The notes below the pieces were generated by a model. It saw only the letters and a program-made list of their open reading frames with translations, was not told where the DNA came from and did not search any database. This document shows positions 53,216 to 61,938 of a stretch of DNA of 64,000 nt, piece after piece. The position numbers were made by a program, and so were the translations under genes. The stretch is from assembly GCF_900188235.1 (NCBI RefSeq), contig NZ_FZNT01000002.1, forward strand, positions 62,001 to 126,000, in the 5' to 3' direction. This DNA is from Lutibacter agarilyticus (lineage in GTDB: Bacteria; Bacteroidota; Bacteroidia; Flavobacteriales; Flavobacteriaceae). How positions within the stretch are numbered: the first letter of the stretch is position 1; each line of letters begins with the position of its first letter.

Positions 53216-55051
53216 CTATTTCTTTGAATAAGTATTATTGGTTTTATCAATATCAGCCATGAAGCCTAAAGGGTCAATTTCAACTTTAGCAACTTCTTTT
53301 TTAGTTGTAAAAGTATATGTTGGGTAAGCCCAAGCCCAATCTTTTAAAATTATAGCAGTTGTTGGTTTTGTTCCTCGCATCATACGCAATGGAATATTAA
53401 AATCTTCTGAAGTTCCGTCTATATACGTTACTGTAACATCTATTGGCATTGGCATTTTTCCTGCTCTAGCCAATGTAATTGAAGTTCCTTCAACTTTTAC
53501 AACAGCATAATCAATGGTATGTTTGGTTTCTGTCCATTCATTTAAATACCAATCTAAATGTATTCCAGAAACTTTTTCGGCAATACGTTTAAAATCGTTA
53601 GGTGTTGGATGCTTAAATTTAAAATCGGCGTAATACTGTTTCAAGGCTGCTTTCACATTTTCCTCGCCAATAATATAATTTAACTGTGTAAGAAACATAC
53701 TTCCTTTTGTATAACTAGCAATACCAAAAGCCGTATTGGTATGAAATCTATCTGAATGGGTTGTTAGCGGTTCTTCAAAATCGTTTTTAACAATATAATA
53801 GTAACCTCTGTAACCGTTTGAATTTGGTGTATCATTACCTCCTTCTACTATTTTATTAGAAGCCAATGTTGATATATAGGTTGTAAAACCTTCATCCATC
53901 CAAGAATGCTTACTTTCATTTGTAGCTAATAAATGTTGAAACCACGCATGGGCAAATTCATGAAAAACGGTTCCTGCAATTTCGTTTAAGTTTTTACCTC
54001 CAGCTACAAAAGTACACATGGCATATTCCATTCCTCCATCTCCTGCTTGTATTACTGAATATTGTTCCCAAGGGTACGGACCAATAGCTGAGTTAAAATA
54101 CTCCAAGGCTTTTTCAGTTAACGGTTGTACCTCTTTCCAAGCTTTTTTATACGTATCGATATTTTTGTAAAAGAAATGAAGTTTAGTGCCGCTTGCAGTT
54201 TGCAAAACATCATGTGCAAAATTAGCATCTGCTGCCCAAGAATAATCATGAACGTTTTTAGCTTTAAAATGCCACGCTAGTTTTTTTCCTTTTTGAAGGT
54301 TTAATTTCTGACTTTTAGTTGCATAACCATGACCTATTTCTTGTGGATTTTGAAGTACTCCTGTACCTCCAATTGTATACGTTTTATCAATATGAATTGT
54401 AACATCAAAATTTCCCCAAACTCCGTGAAATTCACGTGCAATGTAAGGATCGTCGTGCCACCCTTCAAAATCATATTCAGCCATTTTTGGATACCATTGC
54501 GCCATAGAAAGCGCAACACCATCTTCATTATTTCTTCCAGCTCTTCTAATATGCACAGGAACTTGTCCTTCAAAAGTCAACTCAAAAACCGCTTTTTTTC
54601 CTGGCGGAATTGGCGAAACTAAATCGACCACAAGAATAGTACCTTCAACATTAGTTTGTACTTTTTTTCCATTTTGGGTTAACGAAAGTACGTTTAAATA
54701 TCCTATTTCATTTGGTTTCAGTGTTGCAATTCTACTTTCATTTTTAGGATTTTCACGAGTTCCTTTATTTACAACCATTCTTCCATCTGGATCTATAATA
54801 TCCTCTAAACGACTATCCATTTCACTTCCAGGTTGAAAAGCATTGAAATATAAATGATAAAAAACACGATTTAAAACATCTGGTGAATTGTTAGCGTACA
54901 CTAATTTTTGAGTTCCAGTATATTGATATTTTTCAACATCCACATCAACATCCATGGTATAATCAACATGTTGTTGCCAATACGAAGTATTATTTTGAGC
55001 ATTTACTAATAAAGAACTCGTTAAAAAAAGGAGTGTAAATAAATTTTTCAT
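53216..55051 (-). CDS. M1-family metallopeptidase
   Basis: The 611-residue protein has a signal peptide (1-18), a beta-sandwich N domain, a GAMEN-like segment GGMEYA (about 332), and zinc ligands HEFAH (His364, His368) with Glu387 18 residues later. M1 enzymes are mainly aminopeptidases; this exported form probably trims peptides in the periplasm. It lies upstream of no obvious partner. Confidence 0.92.
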   Translation of the reverse strand: MKNLFTLLFLTSSLLVNAQNNTSYWQQHVDYTMDVDVDVEKYQYTGTQKLVYANNSPDVLNRVFYHLYFNAFQPGSEMDSRLEDIIDPDGRMVVNKGTRENPKNESRIATLKPNEIGYLNVLSLTQNGKKVQTNVEGTILVVDLVSPIPPGKKAVFELTFEGQVPVHIRRAGRNNEDGVALSMAQWYPKMAEYDFEGWHDDPYIAREFHGVWGNFDVTIHIDKTYTIGGTGVLQNPQEIGHGYATKSQKLNLQKGKKLAWHFKAKNVHDYSWAADANFAHDVLQTASGTKLHFFYKNIDTYKKAWKEVQPLTEKALEYFNSAIGPYPWEQYSVIQAGDGGMEYAMCTFVAGGKNLNEIAGTVFHEFAHAWFQHLLATNESKHSWMDEGFTTYISTLASNKIVEGGNDTPNSNGYRGYYYIVKNDFEEPLTTHSDRFHTNTAFGIASYTKGSMFLTQLNYIIGEENVKAALKQYYADFKFKHPTPNDFKRIAEKVSGIHLDWYLNEWTETKHTIDYAVVKVEGTSITLARAGKMPMPIDVTVTYIDGTSEDFNIPLRMMRGTKPTTAIILKDWAWAYPTYTFTTKKEVAKVEIDPLGFMADIDKTNNTYSKK

Positions 55052-55095
55052 GAGGGTATTTTTCGAAACTGCAATATAGCCATTACTATATAAAC

Positions 55096-55123
55096 TAAAA
55101 AAGCACCTTCAAATGAAGGTGCT
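55096..55123 (-). terminator. Terminator of the S8 peptidase gene
   Basis: A perfect 10-bp stem AGCACCTTCA / TGAAGGTGCT (55102-55111, 55114-55123) with loop AA is followed on the minus strand by T6. Confidence 0.87.
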
Positions 55124-55146
55124 CTTTTAACAGAAAATTATAATTC

Positions 55147-56787
55147 TTATTTTTTGTTTACCATTTTATCGGCTAAAACCAATGCATTGTAAGCATTTAA
55201 AACTTTTCCTGAAACTGATAAAGTAGAAAAATTAGCTTTTTCACCTTTCTTACCAGGAATTAAAACATCCATATCAACTTCAGTACCTGAATTCATAATA
55301 ATGTGTTTTACCTGACTAGCAGATAATTCAGGGTAATATGATCTTACCAAAGCAGCAACACCAGCAACTTCTGGAGAAGCCATTGAAGTTCCATTATATC
55401 TTGCGTATTCATTTTTTGGCACTGTTGAATAAATTTGTACTCCAGGAGCAAAAACATCTACATTCTTTTGTCCGTAGTTTGAGAAAGTTGCTGGAATATT
55501 TTCATCATAATTTGAACTCATTGCACCAACAGTTAACACATTGTCACAAAGTTCATTTATTTTATCAGCAGTATCATTCGGCCAGTTTTCACTAACATCA
55601 ATATCTTTACCATCGTTACCAGCAGCGTGTACTAATAAAACGTCATGTTTTTCGGCATATTTAAAAGCTTCAAAAACCCATTCTGGATTTGGAGACCAGC
55701 TTTTACCAAAACTCATATTGATAACTTTTGCACCATTATCAACTGCATATCTAATTGCTAAAGCAACATCTTTATCGCGCTCATCACCATCAGGAACGGC
55801 TCTAACTGACATTAATATTGCATTGTCTGCAACACCTTTCATTCCTAAGTCATTCGTACGATTTGCTAAAATAATTCCAGAAACATGTGTTCCGTGCGAC
55901 TCAATATCTTTAGAACCAATTACAGCTCCATTTCCGTAATTTAAATCGGTAATATCTTCAGGGTTATCTCCAACAATTGCTCTACCATCGTACTCTAAAT
56001 CGTAACTTTTATTTTTAGCTTGAGAATCATAGTATTCTTTAAAATCTTCGTATGTAGCACCTCTTCCATATAAAGCAACCAAACCTGCAACTTGTGCCGA
56101 AATAACTTCATCATCTGTTTTAAAAGCTTGTAGGGATTCTAATGAAATTTTATCAGTTTCCATAGCTTTCATTACATTATCAAACGTTGCATTTATTTGA
56201 TTTAAACGCTCCATTGTTGCAATATAAGTTCCTGCAGAAGCATTGTATGCTTTTTCATACTTTTGAAATAATTCAAATGCTGCTTTATCTTCAGCACTAA
56301 CAGTTTCTGCTGTTTTACCTTCAAATTTAGATTTAGATTTAGCGTATAAACGTGTAATTTCTAATTGTTCAGGAGCATCAACACCATATCCTCCTAAGAA
56401 ATTCCATCCATAAATATCATCAACATACCCATTTTTATCATCATCAATTCCGTTTGCAGGAATTTCTTTTGTGTTCACCCAAAGTACATCTTTTAAATCT
56501 TCATGCTCAATATCAATACCTGAATCAATAACACCAACAATAACCGTTGTACTTTCTTTACCTTCAACAAATTTGTAAGCTTTATCTAAACTCATTCCTG
56601 GTATAGAATCAGTAGCTAAATCGGCATGTGCCCAATGATTGAAATCTTCATCATTGATAGTTCCTTTTTTTGCAGTAGCATTAACAGCTGTATCCATAGT
56701 AGGAACTGCCATGTTTTTAAGAGAGCTACAACTTGCTAATGTAATGGCTGCAATGGCTACTACATACATTGGTTTTAATATTCTCAT
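55147..56787 (-). CDS. S8 family serine peptidase (subtilase) lipoprotein
   Basis: The 546-residue protein has a lipobox LASC (Cys20). The catalytic triad is Asp88 (VGVIDSGID), His298 (ESHGTHVSG) and Ser468 (NGTSMASPEVAG). The Asp-His distance is 210 residues, against about 40 in ordinary subtilases, because of a charged helical insert at about 125-285. It is probably anchored in the outer or inner membrane facing the periplasm or outside. The gene is followed by its own terminator. Confidence 0.93.
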   Translation of the reverse strand: MRILKPMYVVAIAAITLASCSSLKNMAVPTMDTAVNATAKKGTINDEDFNHWAHADLATDSIPGMSLDKAYKFVEGKESTTVIVGVIDSGIDIEHEDLKDVLWVNTKEIPANGIDDDKNGYVDDIYGWNFLGGYGVDAPEQLEITRLYAKSKSKFEGKTAETVSAEDKAAFELFQKYEKAYNASAGTYIATMERLNQINATFDNVMKAMETDKISLESLQAFKTDDEVISAQVAGLVALYGRGATYEDFKEYYDSQAKNKSYDLEYDGRAIVGDNPEDITDLNYGNGAVIGSKDIESHGTHVSGIILANRTNDLGMKGVADNAILMSVRAVPDGDERDKDVALAIRYAVDNGAKVINMSFGKSWSPNPEWVFEAFKYAEKHDVLLVHAAGNDGKDIDVSENWPNDTADKINELCDNVLTVGAMSSNYDENIPATFSNYGQKNVDVFAPGVQIYSTVPKNEYARYNGTSMASPEVAGVAALVRSYYPELSASQVKHIIMNSGTEVDMDVLIPGKKGEKANFSTLSVSGKVLNAYNALVLADKMVNKK

Positions 56788-56803
56788 TTTTTATTTTGAT
56801 TGT

Positions 56804-57673
56804 TTAATTAAATACTTCGTTAAATTTATAGGTTTCGTTTAATCGAACTCCTTTTTCAGTGTGTTCTACTGTACATAACTGGTTTTCAGCATCGTGTTCC
56901 AAAAATAATAGGTATTCTTTATCTGCTGCTTCGTTTAAAAATTTTGCTTTTTCATCCATCGTTAATAACGGACGTGTATCATAACCCATCACATACGGTA
57001 ATGGTATATGTCCAACTGTTGGCAATAAATCTGCCATAAAAACAATGGTCTTTCCTTTGTATTGAATATGAGGAATCATTTGCTTTTCGGTATGTCCGTC
57101 AGCAAATAAAATATCAAAGCCTAGTTCGGTGTTTTTGGCAAAATCTCCCGAAGGGATGTTTACAAAATTTAATTGGCCGCTAGCTTCAATTGGGTTGATA
57201 TTTTCTTTTAAAAAGGATGCTTTTTCACGAACATTAGGCTCAATAGCCCATTGCCAATGGTTTTTGTTAGACCAAAATTTGGCATTTTTAAAAGCAGGTT
57301 CGTAACCAGTTCTATCTTTATTCCATTGAATTGCACCACCGCAATGGTCAAAATGCAAATGTGTTAAAAAAACATCAGTAATGTCATCTCTATGAAATCC
57401 GTGTTGTGCTAATGAACCATCTAGAGAAAAATCTCCAAAAAAGTAATAATAGCCAAAAAATTTATCAGATTGTTTGTTACCTGTTCCAGTATCAATTAAA
57501 ATAAGTCGCTCTCCATCTTCAATAAGCATGCTACGCATACTCATATCAATTAAATTATTACTGTCTGCAGGATTGGTTTTTTGCCATAACGTTTTTGGAA
57601 CTACACCAAACATTGCACCACCATCTAACTTAAAGTTTCCTGTTTCAATAGGATAAATTGTCATACTTTTCAA
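56804..57673 (-). CDS. MBL-fold metallo-hydrolase
   Basis: The 289-residue protein has the metallo-beta-lactamase motif HLHFDH (His105, His107, Asp109, His110), then metal ligands in the DGHTEK segment (about 195) and a C-terminal LEHDAENQ. It lacks a signal peptide and is cytosolic. Quorum-quenching lactonases and other hydrolases share this layout; the substrate is not determinable. An ATG at residue 4 (MTIYPIE) is an alternative start. Confidence 0.87.
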   Translation of the reverse strand: MKSMTIYPIETGNFKLDGGAMFGVVPKTLWQKTNPADSNNLIDMSMRSMLIEDGERLILIDTGTGNKQSDKFFGYYYFFGDFSLDGSLAQHGFHRDDITDVFLTHLHFDHCGGAIQWNKDRTGYEPAFKNAKFWSNKNHWQWAIEPNVREKASFLKENINPIEASGQLNFVNIPSGDFAKNTELGFDILFADGHTEKQMIPHIQYKGKTIVFMADLLPTVGHIPLPYVMGYDTRPLLTMDEKAKFLNEAADKEYLLFLEHDAENQLCTVEHTEKGVRLNETYKFNEVFN

Positions 57674-57737
57674 AATTTCAATATAAAAAACCGTTGTTTT
57701 AGTAGTACTTTACTTTCAGTTTTTCATATTTAATGCA

Positions 57738-57766
57738 CAAATATACATTAAATTATACTTAACAAA
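57738..57766 (-). promoter_or_regulatory. Promoter of the MBL hydrolase gene
   Basis: The minus strand reads TTTG (57766-57763), 17 bp, TATATTTG (57745-57738). The 5' leader would be about 58 nt, long for this genome. Confidence 0.6.
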
Positions 57767-57778
57767 ATGTTAAGAAAT

Positions 57779-57808
57779 TAAAAAACCTAAGCTACGAGCT
57801 TAGGTTTT
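57779..57808 (-). terminator. Terminator of tRNA-Cys
   Basis: A perfect 12-bp stem around CCTAAGCT / AGCTTAGG (57782-57793, 57797-57808), with a 3-nt loop, is followed on the minus strand by T5. It starts 5 nt after the tRNA 3' end. Confidence 0.85.
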
Positions 57809-57812
57809 ATTG

Positions 57813-57883
57813 AGGCGTCGAGCGGATTCGAACCGCTGTAGGAGCTTTTGCAGAGCCCAGCCTAGCCACTCGGCCACGACGCC
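57813..57883 (-). tRNA. tRNA-Cys (GCA)
   Basis: The minus strand folds as a tRNA: acceptor stem GGCGTCG / CGACGCC, T-arm with GGTTCGAATCC, and anticodon loop CTGCAAA giving anticodon GCA. The discriminator base is U, as expected for tRNA-Cys. CCA is not encoded. Confidence 0.95.
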
Positions 57884-57957
57884 TTATTTAGGATTGCAAA
57901 TTTAATTATTTTTCATAAGCTGGCAACATTTTTTATACTTAATGTTACTTAAACTCA

Positions 57958-58317
57958 TTATTTTCTTTTTTTTGACATTTCAATAGTTACCATTGCAACA
58001 TTGCCTCCTATTGGCGGGTTTAATTTTGAAACGGCTACTTTTGAAAATTTAACAATTGGTATTTCAACTAAAATACGATCTAAAATGCGTTTGGCAACTT
58101 CTTCTAACAATTTTGAACGTACTGACATTTCTTCTTTTACAATTTTATTCAAATGTACATAATCAACTGTATCAGCTAAATTATCAGAAATTGCAGAGGT
58201 TGATAAATCGGCCTTTACAGTAACATCTACTCTATAATCAGAACCTATTTTACCTTCTTCAATTAAACAACCGTGATAGGCATAAACTCTTATATTTTTA
58301 ATTTTAATTGTTCCCAT
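57958..58317 (-). CDS. folB: Dihydroneopterin aldolase
   Basis: FolB converts dihydroneopterin to 6-hydroxymethyl-dihydropterin in folate synthesis. The 119-residue protein has the family segments IRVYAYHGCLIEE (with the conserved Tyr and His-Gly), DYVHLNKIVKEE and KLNPPIGGNV. Length is normal. It is not next to other fol genes. Confidence 0.93.
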   Translation of the reverse strand: MGTIKIKNIRVYAYHGCLIEEGKIGSDYRVDVTVKADLSTSAISDNLADTVDYVHLNKIVKEEMSVRSKLLEEVAKRILDRILVEIPIVKFSKVAVSKLNPPIGGNVAMVTIEMSKKRK

Positions 58318-58342
58318 TGCGCTACTTACTAATTTTGAATTG

Positions 58343-58350
58343 CAAAGGTA
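58343..58350 (-). promoter_or_regulatory. -7 box of folB
   Basis: The minus strand reads TACCTTTG, 25 nt before the folB ATG. No -33 box is seen. Confidence 0.5.
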
Positions 58351-58385
58351 GAATTATGAAATGGATTTTATAGTATAAAAATTAC

Positions 58386-58479
58386 GCGTTAGGGATAGAA
58401 CGGTTTGTTTGAGCTCTTTTTAACGTTTTTTTTAACGTTAAAAAAGCGAGTAGTGATAGCCCGACCTGAAAGGAAACGC
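58386..58479 (+). ncRNA. Candidate structured RNA or conserved intergenic element
   Basis: The segment begins GCGTTAGGGATAG and ends GATAGCCCGACC ... AACGC. The ends GCGTT (58386-58390) and AACGC (58475-58479) pair. A central hairpin has arms TTTTTAACGTT and AACGTTAAAAA (58417-58427, 58434-58444) with a T6 loop, extended by GCTC/GAG ends. A small CCT-GAA-AGG hairpin precedes the 3' end. I recall GCGTTAGGG ... AGCCCGACC elements in other Bacteroidota intergenic regions, but could not check. No ORF is present. The strand is taken from that orientation. Confidence 0.4.
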
Positions 58480-58532
58480 ACAAAAAATTATTATTATTAC
58501 AAACTTGGCGATTCTTTTAGTACTTATACAAG

Positions 58533-58562
58533 TTGATTTGACAAAAAAAAACAATATTTTTG
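58533..58562 (+). promoter_or_regulatory. Promoter of glnS
   Basis: TTG (58533-58535), a 19-bp spacer and TATTTTTG (58555-58562) fit the consensus. The ATG is 20 nt after the -7 box. Confidence 0.6.
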
Positions 58563-58582
58563 CCTCTCATTAGTTTTTTATT

Positions 58583-60262
58583 ATGATTGAAGAAAAAAAA
58601 TCACTCAATTTTATTGAGCAAATTATTGAAGAAGATTTGGCAAATGGATTGCCAAAAGAGAAGTTAAGGTTTCGTTTTCCGCCTGAACCAAATGGGTATT
58701 TACACATTGGTCATGCTGCGTCTATTTGCTTAAACTTTGGACTAGGTTTAAAGTATAATGCGCCTGTAAATTTGCGTTTTGACGATACAAACCCTGCAAA
58801 AGAAGAGCAGGAATATGTAGATTCTATTAAACAGGACGTTCAATGGCTTGGCTTTGAATGGGATAAAGAATTGTATTCTTCGGACTATTTTCAGCAATTA
58901 TTTGATTGGACTATTGAATTGATTAAAGAAGGAAAGGCGTATGTTGACAATCAATCATCAGAAGAAATGGCGCAGCAAAAAGGTACGCCTACTGAAGTTG
59001 GTACTAACAGCCCTAATAGAGATAGAAGTGTTGAAGAAAACTTGGATTTGTTCATGAAAATGAAAAATGGTGAGTTTGAAGAAGGTTCTCATGTGTTGCG
59101 TGCAAAAATTGATATGGAGCATGTTAATATGCATATGCGTGACCCTATTATGTACCGTATTTTGAAAAAACACCACCATAGAACTGGCAACGATTGGTGT
59201 ATTTACCCAATGTACGACTGGACGCATGGTGAAAGTGATTATTTAGAACAAATTTCGCACTCTATTTGTACTTTAGAATTTAAGAGTCATAGAGATTTAT
59301 ACGACTGGTATGTTGATCAAGTATACGATCCTAGTTTATTAAGACCTAAACAGCGTGAGTTTGCACGTAGAAATTTAAGCTATACAGTAATGAGCAAGCG
59401 TAAATTATTGCAGTTGGTTGAAGAAGGAATTGTAAATGGCTGGGATGATCCAAGAATGCCTACAATTTCGGGTTTACGAAGAAGAGGTTATACGCCAAAT
59501 TCTATTAGAAAATTTAGTGAAACTGCAGGAATTTCAAAGCGTGATAATGTTACGGATGTTGCTTTATTGGAGCATTGTATTAAAGATGATTTAAACAAAA
59601 CTGCACCACGTGTAATGGCTGTTTTAAATCCGGTAAAAGTGGTAATTACTAATTACCCTGAGGGGAAAGATGAAATTTTAACTGCTGAAAACAACCAGGA
59701 AGATGAAAATGCAGGGTTTAGAGATGTGCCTTTTAGTAGAGAAATTTATATTGAAAAAGAAGATTTTAGAGAAGAGGCTAATAAAAAGTTTTTTAGATTG
59801 AAACTTGGTAAAGAAGTGCGTTTAAAAAATGCTTATATTATTAAAGCTGAAACTTGCATAAAAGATGAAAATGGTGAAGTTATTGAAATTCACTGTACTT
59901 ATGACGAAGATTCTTTAAGCGGAAGCGGTACTGAAGCCAGCAAACGTAAAGTGAAAGGTACTTTACACTGGGTTTCTATTAAACACGCCGTACCTGCTAA
60001 GGTAAACGTGTACGATCGATTATTTACTGACGAGGCTCCTGATGGACATAAAGACAAAGATTTTAAAGAATTTATCAATCCGAATTCTTTACAGGTAATT
60101 AATGCTTTTGTTGAGCCAAGTTTAAAAGAAGCAGCTATTTTAGATCGTTTTCAATTTCAACGTATGGGTTATTTTTGTGTTGACACTGAGTCAACCGCTG
60201 ATAGCTTAGTTTTTAATAGAACAGTGCCTTTACGTGATAGTTGGGCTAAAATGGGGGAGTAA
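58583..60262 (+). CDS. glnS: Glutamine--tRNA ligase
   Basis: This class I synthetase charges tRNA-Gln directly. The 559-residue protein has FPPEPNGYLHIGHA (HIGH at 41-44), DDTNPAKEE, and the second signature VMSKR (about 271-275), followed by the GlnRS anticodon-binding beta barrels. The PPEPNG form and overall match favour GlnRS over GluRS. It is followed by a strong terminator. Confidence 0.95.
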   Translation: MIEEKKSLNFIEQIIEEDLANGLPKEKLRFRFPPEPNGYLHIGHAASICLNFGLGLKYNAPVNLRFDDTNPAKEEQEYVDSIKQDVQWLGFEWDKELYSSDYFQQLFDWTIELIKEGKAYVDNQSSEEMAQQKGTPTEVGTNSPNRDRSVEENLDLFMKMKNGEFEEGSHVLRAKIDMEHVNMHMRDPIMYRILKKHHHRTGNDWCIYPMYDWTHGESDYLEQISHSICTLEFKSHRDLYDWYVDQVYDPSLLRPKQREFARRNLSYTVMSKRKLLQLVEEGIVNGWDDPRMPTISGLRRRGYTPNSIRKFSETAGISKRDNVTDVALLEHCIKDDLNKTAPRVMAVLNPVKVVITNYPEGKDEILTAENNQEDENAGFRDVPFSREIYIEKEDFREEANKKFFRLKLGKEVRLKNAYIIKAETCIKDENGEVIEIHCTYDEDSLSGSGTEASKRKVKGTLHWVSIKHAVPAKVNVYDRLFTDEAPDGHKDKDFKEFINPNSLQVINAFVEPSLKEAAILDRFQFQRMGYFCVDTESTADSLVFNRTVPLRDSWAKMGE

Positions 60263-60280
60263 ATAACTTATATACACATA

Positions 60281-60321
60281 AAAAAAGGGCATTTTCATTT
60301 AATATGAAAATGCCCTTTTTT
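60281..60321. terminator. Terminator of glnS, bidirectional
   Basis: Exact 18-bp arms (60281-60298, 60304-60321) with GGGCATTTTCAT core end in T6. The other strand shows an equally good stem and T run. Confidence 0.9.
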
Positions 60322-60339
60322 ATATACTTAAATCTCAAC

Positions 60340-60403
60340 TTACTCAATCTTCAAAGTCTTCAATATAGCTTCTAATTCAAACATATAATCGAGCTTGTTA
60401 ATT
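60340..60403 (-). pseudogene. Possible 3' gene remnant cut by the IS256-family insertion
   Basis: On the minus strand the frame reads INKLDYMFELEAILKTLKIE and stops at TAA. The insertion interrupts it. In the rebuilt empty site only about 10 more codons are open before a TGA, with no good start. So it is at most a decayed C-terminal fragment, and chance is possible. Confidence 0.25.
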
Positions 60404-61742
60404 GATACCGTCCAAAAAAGTGTGTCTGTGATTACTTAAAAAATCATCTCAACTTATAAATTTGAAGTTAACAAAAACAATAAAAATATAAGAGAGATGA
60501 TTGAATTAACAAAAGTACAATTACAAAGTAGTTTAAACAAACTATTAGAACATGAAAGAGGTCTTACTACTGTTTTAGAAATGACTTTGAATAGCTTAAT
60601 GTATAGTGAGCGCAAAAATTATTTAGAAAATTGTGAATTAAACAAAGGTAATGGATATCGTAAAGCATTTGCTGTAGGTATGGGCAAACAAATAGAACTA
60701 CGTATTCCAAGAGATCGACTAGGAATGTTTCAGCCAATGGTTTTAGCCTTAATTCGGGATCAAAAACAGCAATTAGAAGATTTATCATTTGAGCTTTATG
60801 GAAATGGTTTAACGACTTCTCAGATAGGAAGTCTGATGGGTAAGATTTATGGTAAATATTATTCCAAGAGTGCCATTTCTAATATTACAGCTACTTTTTA
60901 TGAACAAATGCAACAATGGAGAGAACGTCCATTAGATTCAAATTATTTAGCAGTATATATAGATGCTATTCATCTTAAAATTAGAAGAGAAACCGTTAGC
61001 TCAGAGGCTTTCTATATTTTGCTAGGTGTTAAAGAGGATTATACCAGGGAAGTGTTAGGAATTATTAATATTCCCTGTGAATCAGCCTCAGGTTGGAGTG
61101 ATGTTTTAAAATCAATAAAACAACGAGGCGTAGAAAAAATTGGGATTATTATCTCTGATAATTTAACAGCATTAGATACGGTAATTCCGCTGGTATTCAA
61201 AAATTCAGCACATCAAAAATGTGTTGTTCACTTAAAACGAAACATTTTAAACAAAGTAGCTTCAAAACACAAAACAGAAATTGCCACAGATTTAGAAGAA
61301 GTATTTAACTTAAACCTAATGAATGATACTGTAACTAAAGCTTTTGATAGATTAGATAGCTTTGCTCAAAAGTGGAGAAAAAATTATAAACACATTGGAA
61401 ACTTACCATTTAACCCAATGAATGAATTGTATTTTACATATACAAACTATCACCCACAAATCAGAAGAATGATTTACACAACAAATTGGATAGAACGCTT
61501 AAATAAAGAGTTTAAAAGAACTTTTAAGATTAGAAATTCAATGCCAAATTTTGAGGCCGCTTTAACATTATTATCTAAAGTGGCTATGGATAAAGAAGAA
61601 GGGTATTTTGGATATCCAATTTATAATTTTAAATTTGATGAAAAACTGAATAAATTAGTTTAATTTTTAACAAAATTAAACGCTTCAAATCTTATAAGTT
61701 GAGATGAGGCAGACACACAAAGTTGGACGCTACCTGTTAATT
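60396..61742 (+). mobile_element. IS256-family insertion sequence with 8-bp target duplication
   Basis: The element spans 60404-61734 (1331 bp), flanked by the direct repeat TGTTAATT at 60396-60403 and 61735-61742. Terminal inverted repeats of 25 bp match in 19 positions (left GATACCGTCC..., right complement GGTAGCGTCC..., both ending GTGTGTCTG). Inner repeats TCATCTCAACTTATAA (60444 onward; complement to 61707) also match. One transposase gene fills the element. The intact duplication points to recent insertion. Confidence 0.95.
60497..61663 (+). CDS. IS256-family transposase
   Basis: The 388-residue protein is a full-length mutator-type DDE transposase. Acidic candidates are the Asp in AVYIDAIHLKI (about 157), the Asp in IISDNLTALD (about 218) and the Glu in NWIERLNKEFKRTFKIR (about 333). 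It binds the terminal repeats and catalyses copy or cut transposition. The frame is intact. It is the only gene of the element. Confidence 0.95.
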   Translation: MIELTKVQLQSSLNKLLEHERGLTTVLEMTLNSLMYSERKNYLENCELNKGNGYRKAFAVGMGKQIELRIPRDRLGMFQPMVLALIRDQKQQLEDLSFELYGNGLTTSQIGSLMGKIYGKYYSKSAISNITATFYEQMQQWRERPLDSNYLAVYIDAIHLKIRRETVSSEAFYILLGVKEDYTREVLGIINIPCESASGWSDVLKSIKQRGVEKIGIIISDNLTALDTVIPLVFKNSAHQKCVVHLKRNILNKVASKHKTEIATDLEEVFNLNLMNDTVTKAFDRLDSFAQKWRKNYKHIGNLPFNPMNELYFTYTNYHPQIRRMIYTTNWIERLNKEFKRTFKIRNSMPNFEAALTLLSKVAMDKEEGYFGYPIYNFKFDEKLNKLV

Positions 61743-61938
61743 CCTGGCACAAAGGTTAAACTTCAACCCCTAAATTCGATTATTTTTTTATCAACTACTG
61801 AATAACTTAAAAATGGACAATGCCAATTCACAACTGGAGACTCATTTTAAACCAATTTATGACCCTATTTAGAAACAGGGTTCAACTTTGATAAATTGAA
61901 CCCAATATATAAGTTTACAGACTTTAAGGTATAGTGTT
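61743..61938. other. Intergenic stretch right of the insertion, no gene seen
   Basis: Every frame is broken by stops. One inverted repeat is present: GGGTTCAA (61878-61885) and TTGAACCC (61896-61903). It lacks a following T run, so it is not called a terminator. Confidence 0.5.

Noticed and set aside
55541-55939. 132-codon plus-strand frame opposite the S8 peptidase
   Set aside because: Shadow of a catalytic-domain reading frame with all triad residues in place.
61745-61758. TGGCAC next to the IS element, as a second sigma-54 promoter
   Set aside because: After the correct spacing the sequence is TTAA, lacking the -12 TTG, and no gene follows on that strand.
61878-61903. Terminator downstream of the Spy-like gene
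   Set aside because: The 8-bp stem GGGTTCAA/TTGAACCC is not followed by a T run on either strand.
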